The notes under the pieces: generated by a model
What the model saw: only the letters and a program-made list of their open reading frames with translations
Database searches by the model: none
Told to the model about the DNA's origin: nothing
In this document: piece after piece, positions 34,093-36,099 of the stretch
How the letters are laid out: every line of letters begins with the position of its first letter
Numbering within the stretch: position 1 is the stretch's first letter
Source: DATLYH01 sp035575035
GTDB taxonomy: Bacteria > Planctomycetota > Planctomycetia > Gemmatales > Gemmataceae
Direction of reading: 5' to 3'
DNA length: 36,099 bases
Assembly: GCA_035575035.1 (NCBI GenBank)
Contig: DATLYH010000067.1
Location: 1-36,099 of the forward strand
Program-made: the position numbers and the translations under genes

Positions 34093-35891
34093 GCATTATC
34101 CCCCCTGTGGAGGCCAAACCACGCGCCCCCCGCGAGGCCCTGCCCCCGCTGTTCGACCTCGCCAAGGTCCGCCAGGACTTCCCGATCCTGCACCGCAAGG
34201 TGCACGGCCTGCCGCTGGTCTACCTGGACAACGCGGCCACCGCCCAGAAGCCGCGCGCCGTCATCGAGGCCTTGAGCCGCTACTACGAGCACGACAACGC
34301 CAACGTCCACCGCGGCGTCCACCTGCTCAGCCAGCTGGCCACCCAGGAGTACGAGGAGGCCCGCGTCAAGGTCCAGCGCTTCCTCAACGCCGCCTCGCCG
34401 CGCGAGATCATCTTCACCCGCGGCACCACCGAGGCGATCAACCTGGTGGCCCAGACCTTCGGCCGGCAAAACGTTCGCGCCGGCGACGAGATTGTCATCT
34501 CGCACATGGAGCACCACTCCAACATCGTTCCCTGGCAAATGCTGTGCGAGGAGAAGGGGGCCCGCCTGCGCATCATCCCGATCAACGACCGGGGTGAATT
34601 GCTCCTCGACGAGTATGAAAAGCTGCTCGGGCCGCGGACCCGGCTGGTGTCGGTGGTGCACGTGTCCAATTCGCTGGGCACGGTCAACCCGGTGCGGCGG
34701 ATCGTCGAGCTGGCCCATCGCCGCGGCATCGCCGTCCTGATCGACGGCGCCCAGGCGGTGTCCCATTTCAAGGTGGACGTGCAGGCCCTCGACTGTGATT
34801 TCTACGCCTTCTCGGGGCACAAGCTGTACGGGCCGACCGGCATCGGCGTGCTCTACGGCAAGGAGAAACACCTCAACGCCATGCCCCCCTGGCAGGGCGG
34901 CGGCGACATGATCCATTCCGTGACCTTCGAGAAGACGACCTACGCCGAGCCGCCGAGCAAGTTCGAGGCGGGCACGCCGCACATCGCCGGCGCCATCGGC
35001 CTGGGGGTGGCCATCGACTACGTCGAGTCGGTCGGGCTGGAGAATATCGCTGCCCACGAGTCGCTGTTGCTACGCTACGCCACCGAGAAGCTGCTCCAGG
35101 TGCCGGGCGTCCGCCTGGTCGGCACGGCGGCCGAGCGGGCCGGGGTGGTTTCGTTCATCGTGGAGGACCCGCCCCTGTCCACGCTGGACGTTGGCACCCA
35201 GCTCGATCTGGAGGGGATCGCTGTTCGCACCGGGCACCATTGCTGCCAGCCGGTGATGGACCGCTTCGGCGTACCGAGCACGGCGCGGGCCTCGTTCGCC
35301 ATGTACAACACGACCGAGGATGTGGACCGGCTGGCGGATGCCCTGCAACGGATCGTGGCCGCTGCTGCCCGGTCCCGGCCCGCCCGGGTTGCCGCCGCGC
35401 CGCCGGAAGTCGCCTACCCCGAGGCAGTCGCCCCGAGCCCGGAGGAGGCAGCCGAGGAGCTGGCCAGTGCGTTCGAGTTCATGGACAGCTGGGGCGAGCG
35501 CTACCAGTACCTCATCGAGTTGGGCAGTAAGCTCAAGCCGATGCCGGCCGAACTCAAGACCGAGGCCAACCGGGTCCGCGGCTGTCAGAGCACGGTGTTC
35601 ATGGCCGCGCGGAAACGGCCGGGCACGGCGGATGTCCTGGAGTTCCTGGCCGACAGCGACGCCGACCTGGTCCGCGGGCTGATCGCTGTGCTCCAGCGCC
35701 TTTTCTCTGGGCAGCGGGCGGCGCAGGTGCTGGAGTTCGACGTGGAGGGGTTCTTCCGGCGCCTGGGATTGGACCAGCACCTGACCCTGGGCCGCCGCAA
35801 CGGCCTGGCCGCGATGGTCCAGCGCGTGCGGCACTTCGCCTCTGCCCTGATCGAGCCCGCGGCCGTCGGGAAGGATGGCCGCATCCAGTGA
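34089..35891 (+). CDS. SufS-SufE fusion: cysteine desulfurase with its sulfur-acceptor domain
   Basis: 600 residues, where SufS alone is about 410. Residues 20-425 are SufS, a PLP enzyme that removes sulfur from cysteine: LDNAATAQKP (46-55), HMEHHSN (139-145), the PLP-binding Lys245 in FSGHKLYGP, and the active-site Cys385 in RTGHHCCQPVM. A Pro/Ala-rich linker (about 428-455) leads to a SufE domain (about 456-588) with FMDSWGERYQYLIELG and the acceptor Cys499 in VRGCQSTVF. Both active sites look intact, so the chain should pass persulfide internally before delivery to SufB. The start ATG overlaps the sufD stop (ATGA). A SufS-SufE fusion is uncommon; separate sufS and sufE genes are the usual arrangement. 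Confidence 0.94.
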   Translation: MSIIPPVEAKPRAPREALPPLFDLAKVRQDFPILHRKVHGLPLVYLDNAATAQKPRAVIEALSRYYEHDNANVHRGVHLLSQLATQEYEEARVKVQRFLNAASPREIIFTRGTTEAINLVAQTFGRQNVRAGDEIVISHMEHHSNIVPWQMLCEEKGARLRIIPINDRGELLLDEYEKLLGPRTRLVSVVHVSNSLGTVNPVRRIVELAHRRGIAVLIDGAQAVSHFKVDVQALDCDFYAFSGHKLYGPTGIGVLYGKEKHLNAMPPWQGGGDMIHSVTFEKTTYAEPPSKFEAGTPHIAGAIGLGVAIDYVESVGLENIAAHESLLLRYATEKLLQVPGVRLVGTAAERAGVVSFIVEDPPLSTLDVGTQLDLEGIAVRTGHHCCQPVMDRFGVPSTARASFAMYNTTEDVDRLADALQRIVAAAARSRPARVAAAPPEVAYPEAVAPSPEEAAEELASAFEFMDSWGERYQYLIELGSKLKPMPAELKTEANRVRGCQSTVFMAARKRPGTADVLEFLADSDADLVRGLIAVLQRLFSGQRAAQVLEFDVEGFFRRLGLDQHLTLGRRNGLAAMVQRVRHFASALIEPAAVGKDGRIQ

Positions 35892-35900
35892 GGTAAACCG

Positions 35901-36099
35901 ATGGAAGGCAACCTGCCCCAGCGCATCCCACTCGAGACGACCGACAACCACCCGGTGCCGCCGCCGGCGCCGGCCGGCTCGGAGAACCCACCGCCCCCCG
36001 AACAGCTCCTCGACGCCGACGGCATCGAAACCATCCGCCAGAACGTCATCGCGGTCCTGGAGACCTGTTACGACCCGGAGATCCCGGTCAACATCTACG
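35901..36099 (+). CDS. sufT: SufT-like DUF59/MIP18-family protein, 3' end cut by the window
   Basis: 66 complete codons are visible. A proline-rich N-terminal extension (about 1-35) leads to the start of a DUF59 domain: IETIRQNVIAVLETCYDPEI, then PVNIY, where the window ends. DUF59 proteins at the end of suf operons (SufT) help in Fe-S protein maturation. GAGG overlapping the sufSE stop, seven bases before the ATG, is a good ribosome binding site. The nine-base gap to sufSE makes co-transcription nearly certain. Confidence 0.82.
   Translation, partial: MEGNLPQRIPLETTDNHPVPPPAPAGSENPPPPEQLLDADGIETIRQNVIAVLETCYDPEIPVNIY

Overview
High-GC bacterial DNA with several planctomycete hallmarks, most like Gemmataceae. 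These include an LEPR-XLL-type N-terminus on a giant surface-type protein that also carries DUF4347, PPC, C11 peptidase, cohesin and dockerin modules. A serine/threonine kinase has N-terminal membrane helices, an HU protein has an acidic/lysine tail, and short GC-rich palindromic and GTGAC-type repeats lie between genes. The assignment rests on gene content and motif recognition only; no database search was run.

Layout. 1-1451 (+): the 3' part of an unrecognised gene, coupled by ATGA to an enolase-superfamily (mandelate racemase/muconate lactonizing type) enzyme. 1868-4969 (+): a large polytopic membrane protein with two N-terminal zinc ribbons, convergent with 5044-6399 (-), a secreted di-haem cytochrome c (RoxA/MauG-like). 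6803-18460 (-): one 3885-residue gene, a third of the window. 18908-22041 (-): an XPB-like helicase, two lipoproteins (one of only 72 aa), and an HU/IHF-family protein behind a near-consensus sigma70-type promoter. 22042-23044: a gene-poor kilobase with decayed coding remnants and short repeats. 23045-27181 (-): sucA-sucB, the E1 and E2 of 2-oxoglutarate dehydrogenase; E3 (lpd) is not nearby. 27452-29158 (+): the divergent membrane-anchored kinase. 29460-36099 (+): a SUF iron-sulfur cluster operon that runs off the window.

The SUF operon is the most coherent system. It reads promoter, Rrf2-type Fe-S regulator, sufB, a RelE/ParE-like toxin remnant, sufC, sufD, a SufS-SufE fusion, and a SufT-like DUF59 protein (partial). 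Regulator/sufB and sufD/sufSE overlap by four bases. Cysteine desulfurase and its sulfur-acceptor partner are one polypeptide, so sulfur can pass from SufS Cys385 to SufE Cys499 within one chain before reaching the SufBC(2)D scaffold. A partial palindrome over the -35 box suggests that the regulator controls its own operon.

The most unusual locus is the giant gene. It has 17 PPC-like repeats, and the thirteenth is split by about 266 residues of Gly/Asn/Leu-rich sequence. A caspase-fold clostripain-type peptidase with an intact His/Cys dyad follows, and the C-terminal quarter alternates cohesin-like and dockerin-like modules. It looks like a calcium-dependent, cell-surface or secreted proteolytic scaffold. 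I see no tRNA, rRNA, CRISPR array, complete insertion sequence or prophage in the window.
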